Of a stretch of DNA of 64,000 nucleotides, positions 11,838 through 23,404 are shown one piece after another. Source of the stretch: Hexactinellida sp. DTS-2022 (lineage: Eukaryota; Porifera; Hexactinellida); contig JAPNXP010000010.1 of NCBI GenBank assembly GCA_028753945.1, positions 1,429,042-1,493,041 of the forward strand. The letters are read 5' to 3'. The notes below the pieces were generated by a model. The model was not told the DNA's origin. It saw nothing but the letters and a program-made list of their open reading frames with translations, and searched no databases. Each line of letters begins with the position of its first letter. Positions within the stretch are counted from its first letter, which is position 1. A program made the translations under genes and the position numbers.

Positions 11838-11996
11838 ACTATACTTTAGCATAGTGGCCCAGTATTGAAATCAATGCCTCTAATATTTATACTGTGCCGA
11901 CTATACTTAGTACAGTGGCCCAGTTCTAATCTTAGAGCTTTGGTATATTATTATCTGTGCCGACTATACTATAGTCTAGTGGCCCAGTTCTAATCT
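11838..11996 (-). repeat. Three mini-hairpin units, inverted
   Basis: Units of the form 'ctgtgccgactatac...agtggcccagt' in reverse orientation, at the junction between a forward family R tail and a reverse head. Confidence 0.8.
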
Positions 11997-12189
11997 GCTT
12001 TGGTTACCAATTATTGGTCCGTATCCACTCCACAGAACAGAGTTTTATTAACTAAGAGCCAAAATTTTCAGGATATGTGTCTCATGGGTTACAGATGTGC
12101 ACCTGGGGTCACGATTTTTGATTAAATTTTTTGGACACATTTTTGCACCTATTTAATATTAAAACAGGAACAATAAATAGTACCCGAAT

Positions 12190-12316
12190 CAGTGGCGGCG
12201 CCAGGGGGGGCCATGGCTCCCCCTCTTTTGAGGCTGGCCCCCCCTAGAATAACATTGTTCTATAGTGTGGCCCCCCCCCTGAGCTCCCCTACCTGAAAAT
12301 CCTGGCGCCGCCTCTG
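12190..12316. mobile_element. hAT MITE with perfect 8-bp duplication
   Basis: The left end is CAGTGGCGGCGCCAGG and the right end is the inverse of CAGAGGCGGCGCCAGG. Both sides carry ACCCGAAT (12182-12189 and 12317-12324). It is 127 bp with G/C tracts inside, and interrupts inverted family R. Confidence 0.92.
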
Positions 12317-12638
12317 ACCCGAATATTCAATATATATGCATTCGATAGAGAATTTAATTCTACACCTTTTCACAGTGCACGAATTTTCAAATTACGCTTC
12401 ATTTGTGCTACTATTGAGTTGTAAATTCCCTTTGTTTACTAACACTTCAGTTCAATTGAAAGTGTTAAATCTAATTCTATTGTTCAACTTGTGATTATTA
12501 TATTGATTCCACTTGTGAGATCGAGTATGCTTCTATTTTCTAATTGAAAAATAAGAATTTAAATTTCATAACAACGACGGATTATGTGATTATATTTACT
12601 TCTGCGAGAATATTATTGCACAATGGATACACTGACAT

Positions 12639-13165
12639 CAGTGGCGGCGCCAGGATTTTAATCAGGGGGGGGGGGGCTCTGGGGGGGCAGGGAGATTTCA
12701 GGGGGGGGGGCACAATTAATAAATATATTTTAATGCTCCATTACAAGACTATAGTATAAAGTTTAAGAAATCCATCAAATTTATAGTAATAAAGGAGCTA
12801 CAGCAGAAAAGGGAATTGTCGATTGGTATAGCGGTGAAGGCATTTAGGAATTCATAATTAGAATAATATAAAAATTATTTGCCATTTTTTAATGAATTAT
12901 ATAACTTAGATAGTGAATTAGTGATTACGAAATTAAAACAAATGAATTCCAATTACTATGTATATGCTTTCATTTATCAAATATTCATTCTAATTCAAAG
13001 GTACAGAGACAACATACGGTAAGTGTAATTTCTATAATACAACCTCGTACAGAGGTTGTAATATCCTTATGAGGATGAAATTCTATTGCAGCTCTGGGGG
13101 GCTCACCCAAAAAGAAGGGGGGGGGGCTCGAGCCACCCCTTGCCCCCCCCGTAGCGCCGCCACTG
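12639..13165. mobile_element. hAT MITE with perfect 8-bp duplication
   Basis: The left end is CAGTGGCGGCGCCAGG and the right end the inverse of CAGTGGCGGCGCTACG. ACTGACAT flanks both sides (12631-12638 and 13166-13173). It is 527 bp and belongs to the same terminal family as the element at 12190. It contains G tracts just inside each end and no coding frame. Confidence 0.92.
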
Positions 13166-13173
13166 ACTGACAT

Positions 13174-13460
13174 ATTTAATTATAATTAATTCGCTCTGTG
13201 TTTAACTTATAGAGACGGTTACAATTAGATTATTGGCATTATCGAGTGCGCTGAATTAAAATATTATAGTGAAATCAATTTTGATTAATAATTATTGCAA
13301 ATAATTGAACTTAATTTATTTTGCTGTACATAATAATGGTGTTAAATTATTAATTTATTAATTTAAATATTTATACTAAATAGCTAAATTTCATTAATCT
13401 CAGTTATGATACAAGATAGAAACAAACTTTAAATATATCAATTGATCCTTATGCCACGTA
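13174..13460 (-). repeat. Family R type 2 tail, inverted
   Basis: This continues the family R sequence interrupted by the MITE at 12639 and matches the inverse of about 7490-7760 ('gatacaagatagaaacaaac', 'attatcgagtgcg'). Confidence 0.65.
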
Positions 13461-14020
13461 AGACCTGTTGCATAGGATTCTGACTCGCATGGGAGTCTGA
13501 CCTGCATTACAAAATTGTAATAGCAAATCCATGGTGCATCCGTAGGATTTTAACCCGCATTGATTATATAATATTAATTATTTTATTATCGAGCCTATCT
13601 CGGTTTTCACAAAAACATTATTGCATAGCTATGATTATTGAATTGCTATATACGTAGCAGTGGCGTAGCTAGGGTTTCGGGGGCCCCGGTTCAAAATTAT
13701 GTGCCGGGGCCCCTGGCCCCACTAGTTCAAATTGGAGTAGTATATTTTAAGGAGGTTCGCGGCGGTAAATTTGGGTTCGGAAATGGCATTTCCCGAATTT
13801 TGACGGAGTAGATTGAATTATATCTGCATATGGAGAACTTTGGAACATTTGCATACCTGCCAACCGTACATGGATTTGACCATTTTGGATGTTCTGTACA
13901 GGCGTACAGGGATATTAATTTACTAATTATGCGTAAATAATGCCTTAAAATGTCTACAGCGATGATAGTATATTCTGCCATGCATTCTGCATTGACCACA
14001 TAAAGGCACAAGTTGCTATA
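13461..14020. other. Unassigned spacer with MITE debris
   Basis: It contains a hAT-like left end CAGTGGCGTAGCTAGG at about 13659 without a partner, and a block 'cctgccaaccgtaca...ggcgtacaggga' (13855-13915) that recurs inverted near 31380-31450. No gene is seen. Confidence 0.4.
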
Positions 14021-14022
14021 TA

Positions 14023-14209
14023 CAGTGGAGCCTCCCATAACGGACACTACAAATAGCGGACAACCTCTAAATAACGGACAACCCTCGTTGCACCGATTTA
14101 TTTATTTAGCATATGTCTAATAGAAAAGCAACCTCTAAATAGCGGACAACCTCTAAATAACGGACAACGGTTCCGGTCCCAAGGTGTCCGTTGTTCAGAG
14201 GCTCTACTG
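14023..14209. mobile_element. Pogo/Tc1-type MITE
   Basis: Inverted ends CAGTGGAGCCTCCCATAACG and the inverse of CAGTAGAGCCTCTGAACAACG, with TA flanking both sides. Internally 'acctctaaataacggacaac' recurs. It is non-coding. Confidence 0.8.
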
Positions 14210-14217
14210 TATATATA

Positions 14218-17200
14218 TCTATATTATTAAATCTCGATTGTTGTGTGTTTGTGTGTTTGTTTGTTTGTTTGTTTGTCCGGATTGTATTAAAGTGATGGGG
14301 GACTAGGAACCGTATTTATAATTGAGATAGAGACTAAGTTCCAAATGTTATTATAATAGGTAAACAAATGTTATAATAGGTAAACAAGTATGCTGAACAC
14401 GAATTTCGCATTTATAAATTTATAATATGAATATTTATTGTTGTTGTTGACACAAAATAGGTAAACAAATTAATGGAATTCAAAATCAACCTAGAAGTTA
14501 GCTTTCAACGAGTATTATAGGTTAACAAGTATGCTGAACACGAATTTCGCATTTATAAATTTATAATATGAATATTTGTTGTTGTTGTTGACACAAAATA
14601 GGTAAACAAATTAATGAAATTCAAAATCAACCTAGAAGTTAGCTTTCAACGGGTATTATAGGTAAACAAGTATGCTGAACACGAATTTCGCATTTATAAA
14701 TTTATAATATGAATATTTATTGTTGTTGTTGACACAAAATAGGTAAACAAATTAATGAAATTCAAAATCAACCTAGAAGTTAGCTTTCAACGAGTATTAT
14801 AGGTTAACAAGTATGCTGAACACGAATTTCGCATTTATAAATTTATAATATGAATATTTATTGTTGTTGTTGACACAAAATAGGTAAACAAATTAATGAA
14901 ATTCAAAATCAACCTAGAAGTTAGCTTTCAACGAGTATTATAGGTTAACAAGTATGCTGAACACGAATTTCGCATTTATAAATTTATAATATGAATATTT
15001 GTTGTTGTTGTTGACACAAAATAGGTAAACAAATTAATGAAATTCAAAATCAACCTAGAAGTTAGCTTTCAACGAGTATTATAGGTTAACAAGTATGCTG
15101 AACACGAATTTCGCATTAATAAATTTATAATATGAATATTTATTGTTGTTGTTGACACAAAATAGGTAAACAAATTAATGAAATTCAAAATCAACCTAGA
15201 AGTTAGCTTTCAACGAGTATTATAGGTTAACAAGTATGCTGAACACGAATTTCGCATTTATAAATTTATAATATGAATATTTGTTGTTGTTGTTGACACA
15301 AAATAGGTAAACAAATTAATGAAATTCAAAATCAACCTAGAAGTTAGCTTTCAACGGGTATTATAGGTAAACAAGTATGCTGAACACGAATTTCGCATTT
15401 ATAAATTTATAATATGAATATTTATTGTTGTTGTTGACACAAAATAGGTAAACAAATTAATGAAATTCAAAATCAACCTAGAAGTTAGCTTTCAACGAGT
15501 ATTATAGGTTAACAAGTATGCTGAACACGAATTTCGCATTTATAAATTTATAATATGAATATTTATTGTTGTTGTTGACACAAAATAGGTAAACAAATTA
15601 ATGAAATTCAAAATCAACCTAGAAGTTAGCTTTCAACGAGTATTATAGGTTAACAAGTATGCTGAACACGAATTTCGCATTTATAAATTTATAATATGAA
15701 TATTTGTTGTTGTTGTTGACACAAAATAGGTAAACAAATTAATGAAATTCAAAATCAACCTAGAAGTTAGCTTTCAACGAGTATTATAGGTTAACAAGTA
15801 TGCTGAACACGAATTTCGCATTAATAAATTTATAATATGAATATTTATTGTTGTTGTTGACACAAAATAGGTAAACAAATTAATGAAATTCAAAATCAAC
15901 CTAGAAGTTAGCTTTCAACGAGTATTATAGGTTAACAAGTATGCTGAACACGAATTTCGCATTTATAAATTTATAATATGAATATTTGTTGTTGTTGTTG
16001 ACACAAAATAGGTAAACAAATTAATGAAATTCAAAATCAACCTAGAAGTTAGCTTTCAACGAGTATTATAGGTTAACAAGTATGCTGAACACGAATTTCG
16101 CATTTATAAATTTATAATATGAATATTTGTTGTTGTTGTTGACACAAAATAGGTAAACAAATTAATGAAATTCAAAATCAACCTAGAAGTTAGCTTTCAA
16201 CGGGTATTATAGGTAAACAAGTATGCTGAACACGAATTTCGCATTTATAAATTTATAATATGAATATTTATTGTTGTTGTTGACACAAAATAGGTAAACA
16301 AATTAATGAAATTCAAAATCAACCTAGAAGTTAGCTTTCAACGAGTATTATAGGTTAACAAGTATGCTGAACACGAATTTCGCATTTATAAATTTATAAT
16401 ATGAATATTTATTGTTGTTGTTGACACAAAATAGGTAAACAAATTAATGAAATTCAAAATCAACCTAGAAGTTAGCTTTCAACGAGTATTATAGGTTAAC
16501 AAGTATGCTGAACACGAATTTCGCATTTATAAATTTATAATATGAATATTTGTTGTTGTTGTTGACACAAAATAGGTAAACAAATTAATGAAATTCAAAA
16601 TCAACCTAGAAGTTAGCTTTCAACGAGTATTATAGGTTAACAAGTATGCTGAACACGAATTTCGCATTAATAAATTTATAATATGAATATTTATTGTTGT
16701 TGTTGACACAAAATAGGTAAACAAATTAATGAAATTCAAAATCAACCTAGAAGTTAGCTTTCAACGAGTATTATAGGTTAACAAGTATGCTGAACACGAA
16801 TTTCGCATTTATAAATTTATAATATGAATATTTGTTGTTGTTGTTGACACAAAATAGGTAAACAAATTAATGAAATTCAAAATCAACCTAGAAGTTAGCT
16901 TTCAACGGGTATTATAGGTAAACAAGTATGCTGAACACGAATTTCGCATTTATAAATTTATAATATGAATATTTATTGTTGTTGTTGACACAAAATAGGT
17001 AAACAAATTAATGAAATTCAAAATCAACCTAGAAGTTAGCTTTCAACGAGTATTATAGGTTAACAAGTATGCTGAACACGAATTTCGCATTTATAAATTT
17101 ATAATATGAATATTTATTGTTGTTGTTGACACAAAATAGGTAAACAAATTAATGAAATTCAAAATCAACCTAGAAGTTAGCTTTCAACGAGTATTATAGG

Positions 17201-17898
17201 TTAACAAGTATGCTGAACACGAATTTCGCATTTATAAATTTATAATATGAATATTTGTTGTTGTTGTTGACACAAAATAGGTAAACAAATTAATGAAATT
17301 CAAAATCAACCTAGAAGTTAGCTTTCAACGAGTATTATAGGTTAACAAGTATGCTGAACACGAATTTCGCATTAATAAATTTATAATATGAATATTTATT
17401 GTTGTTGTTGACACAAAATAGGTAAACAAATTAATGAAATTCAAAATCAACCTAGAAGTTAGCTTTCAACGAGTATTATAGGTTAACAAGTATGCTGAAC
17501 ACGAATTTCGCATTTATAAATTTATAATATGAATATTTGTTGTTGTTGTTGACACAAAATAGGTAAACAAATTAATGAAATTCAAAATCAACCTAGAAGT
17601 TAGCTTTCAACGAGTATTATAGGTTAACAAGTATGCTGAACACGAATTTCGCATTTATAAATTTATAATATGAATATTTGTTGTTGTTGTTGACACAAAA
17701 TAGGTAAACAAATTAATGAAATTCAAAATCAACCTAGAAGTTAGCTTTCAACGGGTATTATAGGTAAACAAGTATGCTGAACACGAATTTCGCATTTATA
17801 AATTTATAATATGAATATTTGTTGTTGTTGTTGACACAAAATAGGTAAACAAATTAATGAAATTCAAAATCAACCTAGAAGTTAGCTTTCAACGAGTT
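14218..17898 (+). mobile_element. Helitron/HINE-like element with expanded internal array
   Basis: The left end TCTATATTATTAAATCTCG followed by a GT/GTTT-rich tract matches the inverted single-copy relative at 28715-29153 (TCTATATTATTAAAACTCG). Such TC-starting, microsatellite-bearing elements with internal tandem repeats are known as DINE/HINE-type Helitron derivatives. After about 150 bp the element runs into a 141-bp tandem array and ends at 17898 without the hairpin terminus seen in the relative, so the 3' end is lost. No Rep/helicase gene is present. Confidence 0.65.
14371..17898 (+). repeat. 141-bp tandem array, about 25 units
   Basis: The unit contains 'aagtatgctgaacacgaatt', 'ttgttgttgttgacacaaaa' and 'caacctagaagttagctttc'. 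Unit starts at 14512, 14653, 14794, 14935 and so on are exactly 141 bp apart. Three diagnostic sites (gagt/gggt with ggtt/ggta; cattta/cattaa; atatttatt/atatttgtt) sort the units into types. Units 2-12 (from 14653) and units 13-23 (from 16204) have the same order of types, so an 11-unit block of 1551 bp is itself duplicated. Each block consists of a 5-unit and a 6-unit run of the same cycle. Confidence 0.95.
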
Positions 17899-17944
17899 AT
17901 AAGTTATAACTATATAGGAATATGGTATCCAGGTATACATTTTT

Positions 17945-18230
17945 GAGATAGTGAGTCATTACCTAATAACGAATTAAGTGTTAATTATCTCATTATCTCA
18001 AAAATTATTGAAGTTAGGCATATAAAATGTATTATCGATGAATAGGAAATTACCTATTCCGGACAGATCAGTACCAGTCTAGTTTACATAACATTCATAG
18101 TTTTTAAGTTATGGCACATTTTAGGAAATATACATTTTCCATGGCAACCGAGGAATTGTAACATTCCATTTATAATTTCGATATATTTTGTTCTACTAAG
18201 GGTATAAATACAACAGCACGGTTACAAACT
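17945..18230 (+). mobile_element. MULE 5' region shared with MITE-like copies
   Basis: This segment starts with 'gagatagtgag', passes 'gaattaagtgttaattatc' and 'ggcaaccgaggaattgtaac', and leads into the MULE frame. The same sequence heads the non-coding copies at 24596-25175 and, inverted, 45099-45669. A TATA-like ggtataaata lies at 18201-18210, 21 bp before the ATG at 18231. Confidence 0.65.
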
Positions 18231-19491
18231 ATGAATGACAACATTATTAAACCAGCAAACCCCTCAGATATACAAAGTCAACATTCTCACGGGCCTGACA
18301 TAGCTAGGGTTGAAATGTTGAAAGGTTACAATGATCTTAAAATTGCAGCTCGAAATTCTGAAGTAAGTAAGCACAAGGAATCTTCTTTCCATTTCAGTTG
18401 TAAATTTTACTACTGAAAGTATTAACAAGTTGCCCAAACTAGATTCTGTAAAGAGAACGATAAGGAATTACAAAAGCATACACGAAGAAAATGTAGGTAA
18501 TCCGTCCTCTTGCGCTGATATAATAATTCCAAATATGTGTAAGTCAACTTTGAGAGGGAGAGTTTCTTGCTATCTGATTCAGGAGTGGGTGATACAAATA
18601 GACTCATACTTTTTGCAACTGCAAACTTTTTATCCATACTAAAAGAAAGTCCCAACTGGTATTGCGATGGAACTTTTAAAGTATGTCCAGAACAATTCTT
18701 CCAAATATACACTATTCACGCAGATAAAGATGGAAAAGTTTTCCCTTGTGTCTATGGTTTGCTCAGATCTAAGAATGAGCTAACTTATGATCGAATGTTT
18801 AACAAACTGGTGGAACTAGAGCCAGAATTGAATCCATCATCAATTATGGTTGACTTTGAAAAAGCAGCCATTAATTCATTAGAGAAGAATTTCATTGCTT
18901 GTGTTTCAGGTTTTTTTTTTTCCATTTATCCCAAAGCATTTACAGGAGAATACAAGCAAGTGGATTGACAACAGATTACCAACAAGATAGGGACTTTGCT
19001 CTGAAACTGAAAATGTTACCCTGTATAGCTTTTGTTCCAGAAATTGATGTCATCGACTGTTTCAATATTGTAATAGAAGAGTACCCTCATTCAGCTCTTA
19101 GTGTTGCTAAATACTTTGAAGATACTTATATAGGAAAAAGACTACCAGACCATAGCCGATGATTACCTCCTTATCCAATCAGAATGTGGAACATGCACAC
19201 GAGGGTAATTAACAGAATGGCTAGCACAAATAACTCAGTAGAGGGATGGCATAATGCCTTTAATTCTGGAATATGTCATCCGCATCCAACCTTTGTCAAA
19301 TTAGTAAATACATACAGAGAGAACAATCACTTCAGGAAGCAAAGTATGCTAAGTGGGAAGGAGGCTCAAATAAACCAACTTCAAAAATGACCATCGAACG
19401 GGAGAAAAGAATTTACAACATCGTTGTGGACTATGAAAATCGGGATACTCTCGAATACTTGAGAGGGATAGCCTATAATATTAACTACTAA
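18231..19491 (+). pseudogene. MULE transposase relic
   Basis: Successive frames give one degraded MULE transposase. An N-terminal part starts at 18231. A segment with LPKLDSVKRTIRNYK begins near 18430. The catalytic core (WYCDGTFK, then IMVDFEKAA) lies in 18567-18968. The region after a T-rich slip near 18910 continues in another frame, and 19184-19390 contains NNSVEGWHNAFNSG. The three expected acidic residues (D of CDGTF, D of VDFEK, E of VEGWH) are visible. At least three frame changes or stops separate the parts. A GT...AG interval around 18368-18398 could be a very short intron, but an indel is equally likely. No FLYWCH finger is seen. Confidence 0.8.
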
Positions 19492-19943
19492 TTTCAAGAT
19501 AAAGTAAATATTTTCCATTTATCCCAGTACTTAATCTTCACATTCACAGTTGTATTTTCTATTAATCCCAGTACTTAATCTTCACATTCATAGTTGTATT
19601 TTCTATCAATTTGTGTTCTCCATTAAAAAACATGTATCCTTTTGGAATTATGATTGATAATTTAGTGTAATTTGATGTACTTGTATAGCTATCTTCCAAG
19701 CGACTAATTTTCCGAGACATATTTTCCGCGACGAATTTTCTGGCGACGAATTTTCCGCCATTCGTTGTCTAGGTCAATTCCCTGAGAAATGAGATGGTAG
19801 AATTCTTTTGAGCGCAATAATTTCCGAGGCAAGGCAAGAGATTTTAGTAATAAGTTGTTGGATAAAGAGTGGGTTATTAGACTTTCTTACTTGGATGACA
19901 TTTTTACACGCTTAAATTAACTAAACAAATCACTTAAAGGACG
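19492..19943. other. Spacer between MULE and P-type relics
   Basis: It contains two near-identical 'cccagtacttaatcttcaca' copies (19524 and 19567) and three 'gacgaattttc'-like blocks at 19705-19760. These may be element termini, but no inverted partner was found. Confidence 0.35.
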
Positions 19944-20760
19944 ATGGATGAGATTCTAGTGAAATCTGATCTAACTTACAAGGGTGGGAAGGTGATTGGG
20001 TCATCCGGAAGTCTCAATGTACCAACTCGTACTGTTTTCGCCTTAATGGTTTCTAGCTTGTACAAGAAGTGGTTTACTATCGTTCGACTTATTCCTTGCT
20101 CTACAACAACTGCCGAATCATTGTTTCCTACAATTCAGAGGATAATTCGTGATATTGAACTTTGTGGTCTACAAGTTCAGGTTTTGTGCGCGGATAACTA
20201 TCCTTTGAACGTTAGTATCTTCAAACAATTCTCTCCAGAAAAAACTCTGGATTGTGCTGTCCCGCATCCTTGTGATTCTAATCGTTTATTGTTTCTCATG
20301 TTTGATTTCATTCACATACTGAAATCTATACGAAATAACTGGCTCAATCTAAAAGACTTCAATAAAACTTTTCGATACCCTCAGTTTGATAACATGGACA
20401 TGATCAACATTGCGTCATTTGAAGAAATTCGTCAACTGTATAGATCTGATCAAAATAAGATTATTAAATTAGCTCAACGTCTCACAGCAAAATCCTGCTG
20501 GCCCTAAACTTTAGAACGTCAAAATGTCGGTATTGCTCTAAGAATTTTTGATGAATCTACTTCAGCAGCTCTAGCTATTCAGAATTCTTCGAAAAGTAAT
20601 CCGAAATATCAAACAGGAAAGATTCTCCAGAAAGTGGAAAGTTAAGCAAGCAAAAGTTCACAAGTTTCAAACATTCATCAGTTGCTCTAATGAGAATAGT
20701 TAATTATATAACTGAAACTTGCGGTTTGGAATATGTTCTAACTTCTTTTCTTCAAAATGA
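19944..20760 (+). pseudogene. P-element/THAP9-type transposase fragment
   Basis: The 187-codon frame starts MDEILVKSDLTYKGGKVIG and continues through RTVFALMVSSLYKKWFTIVRL, an ECG-like IELCGLQVQVLCADN and the LLFLMFDFIHILKSIRNNWL block. This order matches the RNase H-like catalytic core of P-element and THAP9 transposases, including the 'phe-asp-x-x-his-xx-lys' segment. The frame stops at 20505, and related sequence continues in shifted frames to about 20760, where a foldback MITE begins. The THAP DNA-binding domain and the C-terminal part are missing, so this is a dead core fragment. Confidence 0.82.
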
Positions 20761-20763
20761 TCC

Positions 20764-21397
20764 GTTAGTTTAGGGTATATCTCGCGATTTAAGCTCCCAT
20801 GCCGCTCTGGAAAGTTTGGGCAAACTTTTTTATAGCGACAAATTCAAAGGGCCTCCGGAAGTCGCGGCGCCAGCGAGGTACCACTGGTGGGGCACAGCCT
20901 GCCTCAGGTGGGTCACACTAACATTAATTTAAGCCTGTGTCCAACCTCAGGTGGGGGACAGGCCCTACCCTCCCGCCGCACCTGCCTCTGGCAATCATTT
21001 CGAAAAATTAAGGCCGCTATCAGAACATTTATAAATTGAGATTAGAGAGTTTTTGAACATGAACCTCCCATGGTGACAAATGACGTAGAAATCTTCAAAA
21101 AGGCTATTACATTAAAAGTATAGTCCCGATTGAGTTGAAATTTTCAGTGCAGCTACTACTTATTTTATACTGTTCAAAAACACTCTAATCTCAATTTATG
21201 AAATGTTCAGATAGGGGCCTTAATTTTTCGAAATGATTGCCGGAGGCCCTTTGAATTTGTCGCTATAAAAAAGTTTGCCCAAACTTTCCAGAGCGGCATG
21301 GGAGCTTAAATCGCGAGATATACCCTAAAGTATCAGAACCAGGAATAAAACTTAACTAGCCAGAGGTTGGTCACGGAATCTTAATTTTTGACCCCAC
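20764..21397. mobile_element. Foldback MITE (GTGGGGTC family), left end truncated
   Basis: It shares the 'ggtatatctcgcgatttaag', 'gcgacaaattcaaagggcct' and 'ccaacctctggc' blocks, in both orientations, with the complete copy at 41269-42346. The right end GACCCCAC is followed by TA. The left outer ~70 bp are absent. It lies between a P-type relic and an integrase relic and is itself split by a hAT MITE. Confidence 0.8.
20859..20983. mobile_element. hAT MITE inside the foldback MITE
   Basis: The 125-bp insert is flanked by GCCTCCGG (20851-20858) and GCCTCTGG (20984-20991), an 8-bp duplication with one mismatch. It interrupts 'gggcctccgg|caatcatt', which is continuous in the copies at 41400 and 33180. 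Its interior has two 'cctcaggtggg' blocks. Confidence 0.85.
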
Positions 21398-23131
21398 TAG
21401 TATAGGAATGGTTTGAAAATGCCCAAATAACCTCTCACAGATTGCATCAGTTGATCCACAGGACTTACATTTAGTTGGAATTAGTTTTCGGTTTATAGAT
21501 GAGTCCAGATTAGTGAATACGCTGCCAATATTTCCTATCATAGTCGTGGTGTTAAAGATGTTGGTGCAGTGGTGGCATTTGAAGTTGGTAATGTATCTGT
21601 CGTTGCATAGGTCTTCTGCTCTTAGGAATTCAATGATGTTACCTTCTGATCCAAAAAAATTGCATGATTGCATCAAACCAGTTGAATCATATTGAATTTC
21701 CAGCCCGAGTTGTTTGGCAATATAATCTCGCAGTTCTTCGAATTTATTACTAGCAGCCAGTTTGAACAGATGGTAGAATTTGGTGTCAGTTGGTGAGGTT
21801 CCGATTAAGTTCAGTACTTCGAGTATGTTTGCTTTCTTAGAACTTAGGATGGCTAGGATGTTGTCCACTGAGCAGGTATTGGATTGCATGATGTCATTGT
21901 GCTCTCCCCCCACATAGGATATGCTATTGGTAGTGATGCAATCTGTGAGATGGTATTCACAGGGGCGCCCGCAGGTTAAAAATAATGTACGCACAATATG
22001 TTTTTTCAGGCAGTTTCTGTATCCAATTTCCAAACTCATGAGTCTTGTGACTAATTTCAAAAAATCTTAGCACAAAAGTGTGTTAAAATTAATTAACATA
22101 TAAAATTTACTATACGCACGTGAGTATAGTGCGTATGCCTGCGGACGCCCCTGGGTATTCAGATGGTTAGATGATGATGGATTGGTGTCAATGGTAATTA
22201 TCTCTTCTACTTGATGCTAAGGTGTTATTAACTGAATCACAACAGGTAACAGAACTGCGAGCGGATAATCATAGTCTTTTCTGATTTGTATTGGATCGTT
22301 ACAGAGATGGCTATTGCGATATTCGTTGTACCAATTAGCGGTTGCGATGGCGATCGATTCTTTGGTCGTAAAATCTAGTTAGTTCCTTGAGCATGTTGGA
22401 GGATTTGGGTATACTAAATGATAGATAGATATCCTGTAGACAGTCCAATATTTCCCTTGATTTCTTGGATTTGAGGGGTCGTGCGATTACAAATTTGCTC
22501 AAGTAGAATACGATTACCAAAATATGCTGAAATCCAAATGCTGTGCGGGACATATTGCAGACAAGATCTATGCCGCAATGATACCACGGTTCTTCTGGAG
22601 GGGCGATGGGCTGGAGTTCGCGCTGAGGCCGAGGTAACAGAGCGGCAGAAGTCTGGCAGGTGTGGCAAGTTTTGACCTAAATGGCGAACACTAATCAAAA
22701 ATGAATTCTATTAAATTAATGCGAAAAGATAGCTTACAAATACCCCGATGTCGTTGTAAATGCCACTCCAATCGTATTTGTTTCGAATCCTGTCAAGAGT
22801 AGTATTGATTCCGGGGTGAGTGAGATTGTGGTAGAAGCAAATAATGTCATTGATTTCTGTGTCAATTGGAATCTCGAGGTATTTCAAGGTTCCATTCTTC
22901 TTCCTCAGGCTCTAAATAAATATTTATTAGAAATACTACCAATCTGAAAATAATTTTAGAAATTATTACCTTCATCAGTTTTTGGTCTTGAAAAAAAATC
23001 CCCTTGCACTTCCTGATAAAATTGTTCTTCTTATAGCGATCATTCTTGATTTCGCTAGGAATCTCTTGCGTCTGGAGGTATCCAAGAACTGTCTGATACT
23101 CGCTCGCATCCATAATAATCGTCAATGTCAA
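21398..23131 (-). pseudogene. KRBA2-like integrase gene relic with short introns
   Basis: Three exon-like blocks join through GT...AG intervals of 58 bp (22912-22969) and 61 bp (22677-22737). The first carries YKKNNFIRKCKGIFFQD. The second has the zinc-binding HPGINTTLDRIRNKYDWSGIY block. The third starts with KTCQTCQTS and continues with a DDE-type integrase segment (GIDLVCNM..., VIVFYLSKFVIARPLKSKKS). This resembles the retroviral-type integrase of KRBA2/SCAND3-like proteins. A frameshift near 22385, a stop near 22230 and a 194-bp hAT MITE (21960-22153) break the frame. The C-terminal part contains two CxxC pairs (FKCHHC and TKCKSC) and is truncated by the foldback MITE at 21397. The start may be the ATG at 23113 or an upstream exon ending near 23148. 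Confidence 0.75.
21960..22153. mobile_element. hAT MITE inside integrase relic
   Basis: Ends CAGGGGCGCCCGCAGG and the inverse of CAGGGGCGTCCGCAGG, with a perfect 8-bp duplication GGTATTCA at 21952-21959 and 22154-22161. The reading frame on either side matches a continuous protein, so it inserted into coding sequence. Confidence 0.92.
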
Positions 23132-23203
23132 AGTGGAAGTTGAAAATCTAGAAACAATGATAAAATTAGTGAAGTAAATCTTAGAAAGTAGCTTTTTTAT
23201 AAG

Positions 23204-23396
23204 CAGAGTTCTCGCCAGGATTTTTCGTTGTAAGGGTACATGAGAGTGAGATATTACTTAATGTCAATGATTTAATGAAACCTTCAAATAATAATATTTA
23301 TCAAAGGGTACATGCCCACTTACGACATGTGAATAAAGGGATAATAGCTTTCAAGTAGGGCATGTACCTTTTGATAGAGGCCTAGCGAGAACCCTG
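23204..23396. mobile_element. hAT MITE with perfect 8-bp duplication
   Basis: Ends CAGAGTTCTCGCC and the inverse of CAGGGTTCTCGCT, with TTTATAAG at 23196-23203 and 23397-23404. It is 193 bp and non-coding. Confidence 0.92.
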
Positions 23397-23404
23397 TTTA
23401 TAAG

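Larger units (their letters stand above)
11763..12560. repeat. Family R tail then inverted head
   Basis: The forward tail (11763-11830) meets three inverted mini-hairpins, then an inverted family R head and inner segment (about 12000-12560), split by the hAT MITE at 12190. Orientation switches at the hairpin cluster. Confidence 0.7.

Noticed and set aside
12544..12759. Gly-rich 71-codon frame (and similar frames at 12985, 33367 and 59031)
   Set aside because: The glycines and prolines come from G/C tracts at the ends of hAT MITEs.
14371..17898. CRISPR-like or coding tandem array
   Set aside because: The units are contiguous 141-bp repeats without spacers, have no long frame and lie in a eukaryotic Helitron-like element.
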